Source: Synergistaceae bacterium
GTDB taxonomy: Bacteria > Synergistota > Synergistia > Synergistales > Aminobacteriaceae
Length of the DNA: 61,668 nucleotides
NCBI GenBank assembly: GCA_018436595.1
Contig: JAHDLC010000042.1
Location: 1-61,668, forward strand
Direction of reading: 5' to 3'
Below are positions 8,960-16,442 of the stretch, piece after piece (the first letter of the stretch is position 1; the number at the start of each line of letters is the position of its first letter). Under the pieces are notes generated by a model. The model searched no databases. It was not told the DNA's origin and saw only the letters and a program-made list of their open reading frames with translations. A program made the translations under genes and the position numbers.

Positions 8960-9083
8960 GTACAGGACCTTGAGAAAGCAGAATATTCTGCGCATTTTAT
9001 AAATGCGTTCAGGGTGTTTTGCCCCACATACATGCGATAATTGTACCTTACGACCGGGGAAGCTCCGCTTCCCCGGTTTTTTT
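8960..9083 (+). ncRNA. Candidate small RNA or attenuated leader
   Basis: A transcript of about 124 bases is bounded by the promoter at 8924-8953 and a terminator made of CCGGGGAAGC / GCTTCCCCGG (9054-9063 with 9067-9076), a three-base loop and seven T. Inside are a 14-base palindrome (8978-8991) and a 7-bp hairpin CGCATTT/AAATGCG (8991-9007), which share a base and may compete. No convincing reading frame lies in it. The CYTH-like gene starts 46 bases after the terminator, so it can be either an independent small RNA or a leader that attenuates the CYTH-ppx genes. It does not match the 6S, tmRNA, SRP RNA or RNase P features I know. Confidence 0.5.
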
Positions 9084-9128
9084 ATTCTTCGCACCACACT
9101 TTCATCAGGACACGGAGGGAATAATACG

Positions 9129-9716
9129 ATGGCGAAACCGATAGTGGCACGGTGGGAATGGAGGACCTTCGGGGCGGGATTCGACGAACCGGAGGCAAGG
9201 ATACGGAAGTTCGAGCAGGGCAATTTCAAGGAGAGCGGGGAAGTGTACGTTCTCTCCCGGAACAGCGACGAGAACGTGAAGGTCCGGGACGACCTCCTTG
9301 ACATCAAGTCCCTGCAGGAAGTGAACGGCGACGGCCTGGAACAGTGGTTCCCCGTACTGAAGGCCGGGTTTCCCATCGCCGTGGAGGAACTGAAAGGGGT
9401 GTTCTTCTATTTCAAGGTCCCGGAGCCCATTTTTGGACGGAAGGAGTATACCTTCGACCAGTTCCTCAACGAGATCGTGAAGCCGAACCAGAATCTTCGC
9501 CTCGTCCAGGTGAAGAAGAAGCGGTACATCTATGTCATCAACGGTGCGGTCACCGAGATCGCCGAGACCGATTTCGACGGCGTTGCCCTCAGGACCATCT
9601 GCGTGGAGCACGAGGATCCCGATGTGGTGATGAAAACCGTCCGTGAGCTCGGAATGGAAGACCTGCCCAACATCAACTACATCCAGGCGATGAAGAAGAC
9701 CGTGGGGATGGCGTAG
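9129..9716 (+). CDS. Conserved protein, divergent CYTH-like (triphosphate tunnel) fold suspected
   Basis: 195 residues, starting at an ATG after GGAGGGAATAATACG; an upstream frame to 9003 runs through the terminator and is not used. No signal peptide or membrane segment. The order of charged strands resembles CYTH proteins: an opening E-x-R (RWEWRTF), a VKVRDDLLDIK strand, then VKKKRYIYV, VTEIAETDFDG and a late acidic strand TICVEHED, followed by LGM and INYI. CYTH enzymes bind triphosphate or polyphosphate inside a barrel with such residues. The coupled neighbour, a Ppx/GppA phosphatase three bases downstream, fits a polyphosphate or nucleotide-triphosphate role. The fold assignment is my inference. 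Confidence 0.5.
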   Translation: MAKPIVARWEWRTFGAGFDEPEARIRKFEQGNFKESGEVYVLSRNSDENVKVRDDLLDIKSLQEVNGDGLEQWFPVLKAGFPIAVEELKGVFFYFKVPEPIFGRKEYTFDQFLNEIVKPNQNLRLVQVKKKRYIYVINGAVTEIAETDFDGVALRTICVEHEDPDVVMKTVRELGMEDLPNINYIQAMKKTVGMA

Positions 9717-9719
9717 CCC

Positions 9720-10634
9720 ATGGACACCGTGAAGGCAGTCATCGACGTCGGCACTAATTCCATCAAGTTCCACGCGGCCAGGAAAAAAGCGGACGGGTCC
9801 CTTGAGACCGTGCTGGATCAGAATGACATTGCCCGCCTCGGCGAGGGACTTCGGGAGACGGGGCTGATCGCTCCGGAAGCCCTTGAACGGAACGCCCTGT
9901 CCGTGGCGGCTTTCGCCGAAAAAGCGAGGGAGCTGGGAGCCGTACCGGAAATCGTGGGGACCATGGCCCTGAGGACAGCCAAGAACGCCGATGCTTTCGT
10001 AAAAAGGGTGAAGGAGCTTACAGGCCTCGACCTGAGGGTCATCCCCGGCGAGGAAGAGGCGAGGCTGTCCTATCTCGCCGTGCTTTCCGGCCTTCCCCTC
10101 GACGGAGGAGACCTCGTCACCTTCGATACGGGCGGGGGAAGCACCGAGTTCGTCTACGGCAGGGGGGCGGAAATGCTCCGGAAGTTCAGCGTTCCCCTGG
10201 GGGCGGTGCGCATCACCGAGGAATTCTTCGCAGACGATCCTGTCCGTCCGGGATCGGTGGACGCCGCCATGGATGAGATACGGAAGAGCCTCACCGGCGG
10301 AGGGGTACTCGGCTCCCCCGAGGTGATCGTTGGCATGGGAGGAACGGTCACCAGTCTTGCGTCCGTCAAATTCAAAATGGAGACCTACGACCCCGATGTG
10401 GTCCAGGGGTCGGTCCTTACCCTGACCGAACTGAAGGAGATGGCCGCCATGTTCGCCTCCATGACGCTGGAGGAGCGGAAAGGCGTGACGGGATTGCAGC
10501 CGAAGCGGGCTGATGTTATCCTTGCCGGAACATGCATTGTCTGTGCCATCCTGGATCTTCTCGGGGCCTCCTCGTTTACCGTGAGCGACAGAGGGCTCCG
10601 ACACGGGCTGGCTTACGAGCTTTTCCGCAAATAG
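9720..10634 (+). CDS. Ppx/GppA family phosphatase (exopolyphosphatase/pppGpp phosphatase-like)
   Basis: 304 residues, the short two-lobe form without the C-terminal HD-like extension of the E. coli enzymes (about 500 residues). The actin-like ASKHA phosphate loops are visible: AVIDVGTNSIKFH at the N terminus, IPGEEEARLSYLA with the catalytic Glu near position 120, FDTGGGSTEFVYG, and VGMGGTVTSLAS. The family removes terminal phosphate from polyphosphate or from pppGpp in the cytoplasm. It begins three bases after the CYTH-like gene, so both come from one message. Which substrate is used cannot be told from the sequence. Confidence 0.88.
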   Translation: MDTVKAVIDVGTNSIKFHAARKKADGSLETVLDQNDIARLGEGLRETGLIAPEALERNALSVAAFAEKARELGAVPEIVGTMALRTAKNADAFVKRVKELTGLDLRVIPGEEEARLSYLAVLSGLPLDGGDLVTFDTGGGSTEFVYGRGAEMLRKFSVPLGAVRITEEFFADDPVRPGSVDAAMDEIRKSLTGGGVLGSPEVIVGMGGTVTSLASVKFKMETYDPDVVQGSVLTLTELKEMAAMFASMTLEERKGVTGLQPKRADVILAGTCIVCAILDLLGASSFTVSDRGLRHGLAYELFRK

Positions 10635-10701
10635 GGGAATCCGCCCGGGGGAACAGAATCCGGGCAGGGGAATTCCAAAAATTCTCAGGAGGTGTTTTTT
10701 C

Positions 10702-11658
10702 ATGAAACGGATCATCGCCGTTCTGTGCATCGCGAGTCTCGCCGTGCTCGGGGCCTCGGCCGCCTTTGCGGCCTACCCTGAAAAACCCGTCAGGGTTGTC
10801 AACTACGTGGGACCGGGCGGCCTCATGGACGTGACGAGCAGGAAATTCGTCTCCATCGCCAAAAAGTTCACCGATGCCACCTTCGTGGTGGAAAACAGGG
10901 AGGGTGCCGGCGGACTGGTGGGAATGCAGGCGGTGCTCGAACAGCCCGCTGACGGATACACCGTCTTCGCTGCCACCACGTCCAACATAGCCAAGGTACT
11001 GACTTCCAAGAAAAACGTGGACGATTACATCTGGGGATTTGAATGGATCGCCATGCTCATGAAGGACCCCGAGTGTCTCATCGCCGCCAAGGACAGTCCC
11101 CTGAACACCTGGGAAGCGGTCTTCAAGGACGCCCTGGAGAAAAAAGGAGCCCAGATCTGGGCGGGACCGGCCGCGGGAGGCAACGACCATCTCATGGCCA
11201 TGAAGGTGTGGGAAAAGACCGGAATGAGCGCCAAGTGGATTCCCTACAGCACCGGCCCTGAAGCCATGATGGGCCTGCTCAGCGGCCAGGGGGCCGTATA
11301 CGTGGGCAACGGCGCGGACATCGGCGGCCGGGAAGGATTCACTATCGTCGCTATCGCCCGCAAGGAGCGCTCCCCGAAGTTCCCTGACGCCCCCACCTTC
11401 ACGGAGCTCGGTATTCAGGGGCTTGAGGACGAGGCCATGTGGCGGGGATTCGCCATGAAGAAGGGATCTCCCGAGGAGGCCATGGCCTGGTGGGAAGACC
11501 TTCTGAAAAAAGTGGCCGCCGATCCCGAGTGGAGGGAATTCCTGGAGAAGGACGGCATCGATGTGGTGGACTACGGCCGTCCCGAGTTCAATGCACAGGT
11601 GAAGAAGGATATCGAGGACGCGACCCACTACCTCAAGCAGTACGGCCTGATCAAGTAG
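10702..11658 (+). CDS. Tripartite tricarboxylate transporter substrate-binding protein (TctC/Bug family)
   Basis: 318 residues with a Sec signal peptide (MKRIIAVLCIASLAVLG, cleavage after AFA). The mature part shows the TctC pattern YPEKPVRVVNYVGPGGLMDV, then VENREGAGGLVGMQAV and a C-terminal block AFAMKKG with WEDLLKKVAADPEWREFL. It is a periplasmic Venus-flytrap receptor that hands a small carboxylate to TctAB. AGGAGG precedes the ATG by eight bases. It opens the tctC-tctB-tctA operon and is separated from tctB by a stable hairpin. The ligand is unknown (citrate, tartrate, aromatic acids and amino acids all occur in the family). Confidence 0.93.
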   Translation: MKRIIAVLCIASLAVLGASAAFAAYPEKPVRVVNYVGPGGLMDVTSRKFVSIAKKFTDATFVVENREGAGGLVGMQAVLEQPADGYTVFAATTSNIAKVLTSKKNVDDYIWGFEWIAMLMKDPECLIAAKDSPLNTWEAVFKDALEKKGAQIWAGPAAGGNDHLMAMKVWEKTGMSAKWIPYSTGPEAMMGLLSGQGAVYVGNGADIGGREGFTIVAIARKERSPKFPDAPTFTELGIQGLEDEAMWRGFAMKKGSPEEAMAWWEDLLKKVAADPEWREFLEKDGIDVVDYGRPEFNAQVKKDIEDATHYLKQYGLIK

Positions 11659-11689
11659 ACGTTTACGCAGGCTGAAGAGAGATGCCCCC

Positions 11690-11726
11690 GGGGCGTCGTC
11701 GTCGAAGGCGGCGCCTCGTTTTCTTT
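11690..11726 (+). terminator. Intercistronic hairpin (attenuator) after tctC
   Basis: An 11-bp stem without unpaired bases (11690-11700 with 11707-11717, including G-U pairs) closes a GTCGAA loop and is followed by GTTTTCTTT. It lies between tctC and tctB, so it should lower permease expression relative to the binding protein. Confidence 0.65.
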
Positions 11727-11784
11727 ACCGGGGCCCGTTGCATGACATGACCGCGGGCGAAACTGCCCGGGGAGGTGGAACCAG

Positions 11785-12339
11785 GTGGAAGAAATGCTCG
11801 TCTTTCTCTCGGGAGGCAGCGGCCTGCTTCTGTTGGCGGCCGGCTTCCCGGCGGTGCTTCTGGCCGTGTGGGCCTGCACGGGACGGGAGCGTTTTGCCCC
11901 GTTCCGGGTCCGGATTCTCATCTGTGCGGCCCTGCTGTACCTTTCGTTTGTCTTTTTCTTTCTCTCCTTCGGCCTCGAAGAGATCGAGGCCGTGGGGAGC
12001 AGTGCGCGGACGGCCCCCAGGCTCTGGTCCGCGGGGCTGGCCCTGTTCACCCTCGACCAGCTGCGCCGGACTCTCCAGGGGCGGGCTCCCCGGGATCCTG
12101 AATGCGGGGATATCCGGCGGGTTCTCGCCACTGCCGCAGTGGTGGCCTTTTCCCTCTGGGGCATGGATATCGTCGGATACTACCTTTCATCAGGCATCAT
12201 GCTTCTCGTGCTCTGCGTCCTTCTCGGAGAGAGGCGTCCCGCCGTGTTTCTCTCTTTGACGGGGGGATGGGTCCTGTTCTCCTGGGCCGTGTTCTCCCGG
12301 ATGCTGAACCTCAATCTGCCCTCGGGGCTTTTCTTCTGA
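11785..12339 (+). CDS. Tripartite tricarboxylate transporter small subunit, TctB family
   Basis: 184 residues with four predicted membrane helices (about residues 5-28, 38-60, 105-130 and 140-175), the TctB layout. The sequence is poorly conserved as usual, and the assignment leans on its place between tctC and tctA. The start is the GTG at 11785, nine bases after GGGGAGG; an ATG three codons later is too far from that site. It would form the membrane complex with TctA in a proton- or sodium-driven importer. Confidence 0.82.
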   Translation: MEEMLVFLSGGSGLLLLAAGFPAVLLAVWACTGRERFAPFRVRILICAALLYLSFVFFFLSFGLEEIEAVGSSARTAPRLWSAGLALFTLDQLRRTLQGRAPRDPECGDIRRVLATAAVVAFSLWGMDIVGYYLSSGIMLLVLCVLLGERRPAVFLSLTGGWVLFSWAVFSRMLNLNLPSGLFF

Positions 12340-12355
12340 CAGGGAGGCCTTTCTC

Positions 12356-13849
12356 ATGGACACAATATCTCATCTTTTTGAGGGACTGGGAAGCCTCATG
12401 GGGCCCGTGCCCCTTCTCGTGATCCTGGCGGGAGTGTGCGTGGGCATTCTCGGCGGCGCCATGCCGGGAATCTCTCCCTCCATGGCGGTAGCCCTGCTGC
12501 TGCCCTTCACCTTCGGCATGTCGCCCGCCATGGGGCTCGTCATGCTGTGCGCCATCTACCTCGCGGCGAATTACGGCGGGTCCGTCACGGCGGTCATGAT
12601 CAACACCCCGGGAACACCTTCCGCGGTTGTCACCGCCTTCGACGGATATCCTCTCACCCGGAAAGGGCAGGCGGGAACCGCCCTCGGAATTTCCCTTATT
12701 GCCTCGGTGGTGGGAGGGTTTGTCGGCATTGCCATTCTCGTCCTCTTTTCGGCACCCCTGGCGAGATTCGCCCTGAAATTCTGGCCTGCGGAATACTTCG
12801 CTCTGGCCATCCTTGGACTGTCCACCATAGCCTCCCTCGGAGGAGGCCGGTGGCTGGAGTCTTTCATCGCCGTCCTGCTGGGGCTGCTGCTGAATACTAT
12901 CGGCCTTGACCCCCTCAGCGGCGTCAGCCGGTACACTTTTGACGTTCTTCGGCTGTACGACGGCTTTTCCTTCATTCCCGTCCTCATCGGCCTTTTCGCC
13001 CTGAGCGAGGTCTTCTCGGGGATAGAGTCGGGCGAGATCGGCCGTCCTCCCGCGGCCCCCGACAAGGAACGGTCACCCTGGCCTACCCTCCGGGACTATC
13101 TGAAGCTCAAGTTCTCCATGCTCAGGGCGGGAGTCCTTGGGACGGTGATCGGCATCTTTCCGGGTGCCGGCGGGACCATCGCTTCCTTCATCGCCTACGA
13201 CGTGGAAAAGCGCCTGAGCAAAAACCCCGCCGAGTTCGGGCAGGGAGCGCCCGCGGGCGTTGCGGCAGCGGAAGCGTCCAACAGCTCCTCCGTGGGCGGG
13301 GCGCTGGTTCCCCTGCTGACCCTCGGCATTCCCGGAAGCTCGTCGGCGGCTGTGCTCATCGGTGCTCTCATGATCCACAATCTCCAGCCCGGGCCGGAAC
13401 TCTTCACCAAGCACCCTGAAATCGTGTATACTCTTTTTTCCAGCCTCCTGGTGGCCAACGTCTTCATACTGGCTCTCGGCCTCCTCGGCGCCCGGCTCTG
13501 GATCAAGGCGGCCCTCATACCGAAGCGGCTCCTGTATCCCCTCATCTTCGCCTTTTCCTTCATCGGCAGCTACGCGGTGCGGTCCTCCGTGTTCGACGTG
13601 GGGGTCTGCCTCGTCTTCGGCCTGGTGGGATGGCTTCTCTCAAGGGCAAAGTTCCCGGTGTCCCCCGTGGTCCTCGGAATGATCCTCGGCACCATGATCG
13701 AGAAGAACCTCCGGGCGACCCTCATGATGGGCGGCTTCTCCCTCTTCGTGCAGCGGCCCCTGTCGCTGACCCTGCTGATCCTGGCCTTCGCCTCGGTGGC
13801 TGTGCCCGTGCTGCGGGAGCGGAGGGCGGCCCGGAAGGGAACACTGTGA
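12356..13849 (+). CDS. Tripartite tricarboxylate transporter large permease, TctA family
   Basis: 497 residues, the typical length, with about 12 hydrophobic segments. The N-terminal signature ILGGAMPGISPSMAVALLLP and NYGGSVTAVMINTPGTPSA are followed by the inverted-repeat copy GTVIGIFPGAGGTIASFIAYD and ASNSSSVGGALVPLLTLGIPGS. It is the substrate channel of the TTT importer in the inner membrane. GGGAGG precedes the ATG. The last four bases (GTGA) overlap the start of the Na/phosphate cotransporter gene, an unusual partner for a TTT system. Confidence 0.95.
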   Translation: MDTISHLFEGLGSLMGPVPLLVILAGVCVGILGGAMPGISPSMAVALLLPFTFGMSPAMGLVMLCAIYLAANYGGSVTAVMINTPGTPSAVVTAFDGYPLTRKGQAGTALGISLIASVVGGFVGIAILVLFSAPLARFALKFWPAEYFALAILGLSTIASLGGGRWLESFIAVLLGLLLNTIGLDPLSGVSRYTFDVLRLYDGFSFIPVLIGLFALSEVFSGIESGEIGRPPAAPDKERSPWPTLRDYLKLKFSMLRAGVLGTVIGIFPGAGGTIASFIAYDVEKRLSKNPAEFGQGAPAGVAAAEASNSSSVGGALVPLLTLGIPGSSSAAVLIGALMIHNLQPGPELFTKHPEIVYTLFSSLLVANVFILALGLLGARLWIKAALIPKRLLYPLIFAFSFIGSYAVRSSVFDVGVCLVFGLVGWLLSRAKFPVSPVVLGMILGTMIEKNLRATLMMGGFSLFVQRPLSLTLLILAFASVAVPVLRERRAARKGTL

Positions 13850-15441
13850 GCGCCCATCTTTTTTCCTACATCAACATCCTCGGCGGCCTGGCCCTCTTTC
13901 TCTACGGGGTCGAGGAAACCACGGCCGCCTTTGGATCGAGCTTCGGCGGGAGATCCAAGGACCTCATGGTCCGGTTCACCCGGAAAAAGCCCCTGGCCTT
14001 CCTCTTCGGCGTGCTGCTCTCCGCCGTGGCCCAGGGGAGCACCGTGGCCACGTCCTTCGCCATAGGCTTCGTGGACGTGGGCATGCTCTCCTTTGCAGGC
14101 TCCGTGGTGGTCATGATGGGAGCCAGCGTGGGCGGCACCTTCGTGACCTTCCTGCTCAGCCTCGACATCGCCGCCTTCTCGCCCCTGCTTTTCGCCGCGA
14201 GCCTTCTCATGGTCCGCTTCGGCAGAGGAAAAACCTACAGGATCGGCAACATGCTCCAGGGACTCTCCCTGGTGCTTCTGGGAATGTTTGTCCTCAAGCT
14301 CGGCGTGGGGCCCCTCCTTTCCACCCCGGGATTCGCGGAGCTTGCCGCCCATGCGGGGGCAAACAGCCTCCTGACAGGACTGGCGGCTTTTGCGGCCACG
14401 GCGGTTCTGCAGAGCAGTTCCGCCGTCATGGCCCTGGCAGTCACCCTTGCCACTTCGGGAGCCATGCCCGTAACGGCAGTTCTGCCGGTGATTTTCGGGG
14501 CCCACGCCGGCTCCTCGGTGACGGTACTCATCGCGGGACTTTCCGGGAAGCAAAACGCCCGAAAGCTCGGCATCTGCACCTTCGTCTACAAGGTGCTCGG
14601 CGTTCTCATCCTTCTGCCCGCCCTTCCCTGGCTCCAGGGCCTGCTCTCCGGAGCGGCGGGGGGGCTTGCCGGAAAGATCGTCCTCGCCCAGGTGGGGGTG
14701 ACCCTCTTCAATGCCCTTGTCTTCTACCCCTTTGCCGATGCTCTGGCCCGGTTTTCCGGCGCCATCGCCGAGAGAACGGGGCGGGAGCGGCTGGCCGCCC
14801 CGGTGTACCTTGACGAGGATCTGCTGGAAATTCCGTCCCTGGCCATCCTGCTGCTTTCGAAAGAGATGATCAGGCTGGCGAATTACATCGAAATGTACTG
14901 CCAGGTGCTCTTCGTTTCGGCTCCGAACGGGGACAAGACCTTCCAGGAGCTGCCCGGGGCAATCCGGGAGCTTTCGGAGGCCTGCGAGGAGTATATGTAC
15001 GGCATTCACATACCCTCGGACGACGACGTTCTTCGCGAAAATTACTCCACGGTGTCCTATTCCATGGTATCCTTCCGGCAGATGGCGAAAATTCTTTCCG
15101 GGGAGCTGCGGCTTCTCGCCGAGGCAGGAGTGGGAGGCCAGCTCGCCAGGGAACTCGGGAAGACCACCTGGGACGAGCTCACTCGGGTGGCCATGACGGA
15201 CATCCGGCTCGCCCTGAGGGCCTTCGCCCTTGCGGACGTGGATTTCGCCGCCGTTGCCGGAAAATATGAACGGGAGTTCGAGGAACTGGACAGGAGGATT
15301 CGGCTCCGCCTCGGAGCGGACGCCCTTAACCGCAGGGAGCTCGCCCCTCTCGTGGACTTCCTGTCCCAGATATTCCTTCTCGTGAAGACATCCCTTGAAA
15401 TTGCCCGGGGTGAGGCCTACAGGGAAGGTACGGCGCGGTAA
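13846..15441 (+). CDS. Na+/phosphate cotransporter family protein (NptA/YjbB type) with C-terminal PhoU-like domain
   Basis: 531 residues from the GTG at 13846, which overlaps the tctA stop by four bases (GTGA). The N-terminal 310 residues carry the Na_Pi_cotrans repeat: LFLYGVEETTAAFG, then AVAQGSTVATSFAIGFVD, and later the second QSSSA copy in ATAVLQSSSAVMALAVTLATSG. About residues 345-531 form a helical PhoU-like tail (LSKEMIRLANYIEMY and following helices). Such proteins move inorganic phosphate, often outward, with sodium. The frame upstream of 13846 (from 13630) lies inside tctA and is not used. Direction and true substrate are inferred. Confidence 0.88.
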   Translation: MSAHLFSYINILGGLALFLYGVEETTAAFGSSFGGRSKDLMVRFTRKKPLAFLFGVLLSAVAQGSTVATSFAIGFVDVGMLSFAGSVVVMMGASVGGTFVTFLLSLDIAAFSPLLFAASLLMVRFGRGKTYRIGNMLQGLSLVLLGMFVLKLGVGPLLSTPGFAELAAHAGANSLLTGLAAFAATAVLQSSSAVMALAVTLATSGAMPVTAVLPVIFGAHAGSSVTVLIAGLSGKQNARKLGICTFVYKVLGVLILLPALPWLQGLLSGAAGGLAGKIVLAQVGVTLFNALVFYPFADALARFSGAIAERTGRERLAAPVYLDEDLLEIPSLAILLLSKEMIRLANYIEMYCQVLFVSAPNGDKTFQELPGAIRELSEACEEYMYGIHIPSDDDVLRENYSTVSYSMVSFRQMAKILSGELRLLAEAGVGGQLARELGKTTWDELTRVAMTDIRLALRAFALADVDFAAVAGKYEREFEELDRRIRLRLGADALNRRELAPLVDFLSQIFLLVKTSLEIARGEAYREGTAR

Positions 15442-15465
15442 CAGCCCAGGAGGTGGAGTTGCCCA

Positions 15466-16188
15466 GTGACCCACGGAAAAAACAACAAGTCCATTCAGGC
15501 CTTTCTCTATGCGTCCGACCGGGAGCGCATCGTCACCACGGTGATCCGGATGGGGGAGATGGCGGCGGATGCCCTTCACAACTCGGTGAATGCCCTTTTC
15601 AACCATGACGCGGTTCTGGCCCAGAAAGTCATCCTCAATGACGACTTCATCGACAGGCTGGAGGAGGCCGTGGACCAGGAGTGCCTCGGATCGATCGCCA
15701 TGAGGAGCCCCGGAAAGGAAGAGCTCTGCTTCGTTTTCGGCGTCCTCAAGATAATCACCGACCTGGAGCGGATCGGCGACCAGGCAGTGAACATCGCTGA
15801 AAAGTCCCTGAAGATCAAGTGCGCAACCACTTTCCCGAAGAAGGACCGGATCCTGTCCATGCTGGACACGGTTCTCTCCATGTTCCGCCATGCCCTCGAG
15901 GCTTTCCGCACCGGCGACAGGGAGGCCGCCTCCGCCCTCTGGAAGCAGGACGACGAGGTGGACGAGATCTACGCCCAGTGCTACGATGAATTTCTCGATT
16001 CGGCCATCGCCGGGGCAGCGGGAAACCACGAGGAGGTCGAGCGGGGGGCCGTGGAGCTCTGGGCAGCCCGTCACCTCGAACGGGCGGGAGACCACGTGAT
16101 CAACATCGCGGAGCGGGTCTATTTCATGGTGGAGGGCAAATATTTCCCGAGCAGGGAAGAACGGGAAAAAAACAGGAAAAATGGATGA
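15466..16188 (+). CDS. PhoU-like domain protein
   Basis: 240 residues, all helical, with two PhoU repeats marked by the metal-binding signature E-R-x-G-D-x-x-x-N: DLERIGDQAVNIAE in the first half and HLERAGDHVINIAER in the second. PhoU proteins bind metal clusters and restrain phosphate uptake or signal to PhoR. It lies 24 bases behind the phosphate cotransporter, so it probably controls that carrier. The start is a GTG at 15466 with AGGAGG twelve bases upstream, slightly long. No pstSCAB or phoR is in the window. The cotransporter tail is itself PhoU-like, so the pair may heterodimerise. Confidence 0.88.
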   Translation: MTHGKNNKSIQAFLYASDRERIVTTVIRMGEMAADALHNSVNALFNHDAVLAQKVILNDDFIDRLEEAVDQECLGSIAMRSPGKEELCFVFGVLKIITDLERIGDQAVNIAEKSLKIKCATTFPKKDRILSMLDTVLSMFRHALEAFRTGDREAASALWKQDDEVDEIYAQCYDEFLDSAIAGAAGNHEEVERGAVELWAARHLERAGDHVINIAERVYFMVEGKYFPSREEREKNRKNG

Positions 16189-16217
16189 AAGCACAAAGCT
16201 GCGTTCAGAAATCCCGG

Positions 16218-16252
16218 AAGGACGTTCCCGAAAGAGGAGCGTCCTTTTTTTC
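16218..16252 (+). terminator. Rho-independent terminator of the tct-phosphate transport operon
   Basis: AAGGACG (16218-16224) pairs with CGTCCTT (16240-16246) and is followed by a run of T. Confidence 0.8.
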
Positions 16253-16372
16253 TCTCCATCCGCAGTTTTTTTAGGCAGAGGAAGTGTCTCCGGGCATAAG
16301 GTGAATCCGCCCCGCCAGGAGCGAAGAGATCCCGCTCCCCGCTTCCTGCGGATGCAGGTTTTCTGACCAATC

Positions 16373-16400
16373 TTGACAGACGGAAAAAAACGGCTATAAT
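16373..16400 (+). promoter_or_regulatory. Sigma-70 promoter of dnaK
   Basis: TTGACA at 16373-16378 and a perfect TATAAT at 16395-16400 with a 16-base spacer. Transcription should start near 16407, about 36 bases before the dnaK ATG. Confidence 0.85.
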
Positions 16401-16405
16401 TTCCA

Positions 16406-16430
16406 TAGTCAGCATTAGTCAGTAAATCAG
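16406..16430 (+). repeat. Phased TAGTCAG direct repeats at the dnaK transcription start
   Basis: TAGTCAG occurs at 16406-16412 and 16416-16422, ten bases apart (one helical turn), and a shorter copy, AATCAG, ends at 16430. The repeats overlap the predicted start of transcription. No CIRCE inverted repeat (TTAGCACTC-N9-GAGTGCTAA) is present. They could be an operator for an unknown heat-shock regulator. Confidence 0.4.
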
Positions 16431-16442
16431 GGGGGAGACACC

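Noticed and set aside
9105-10730. 541-codon minus-strand frame
   Set aside because: It is antisense to the CYTH-like and Ppx genes, both supported by motifs and ribosome sites.
16401-16442. CIRCE element at dnaK
   Set aside because: The required 9-base inverted repeat is absent; only direct repeats are present.
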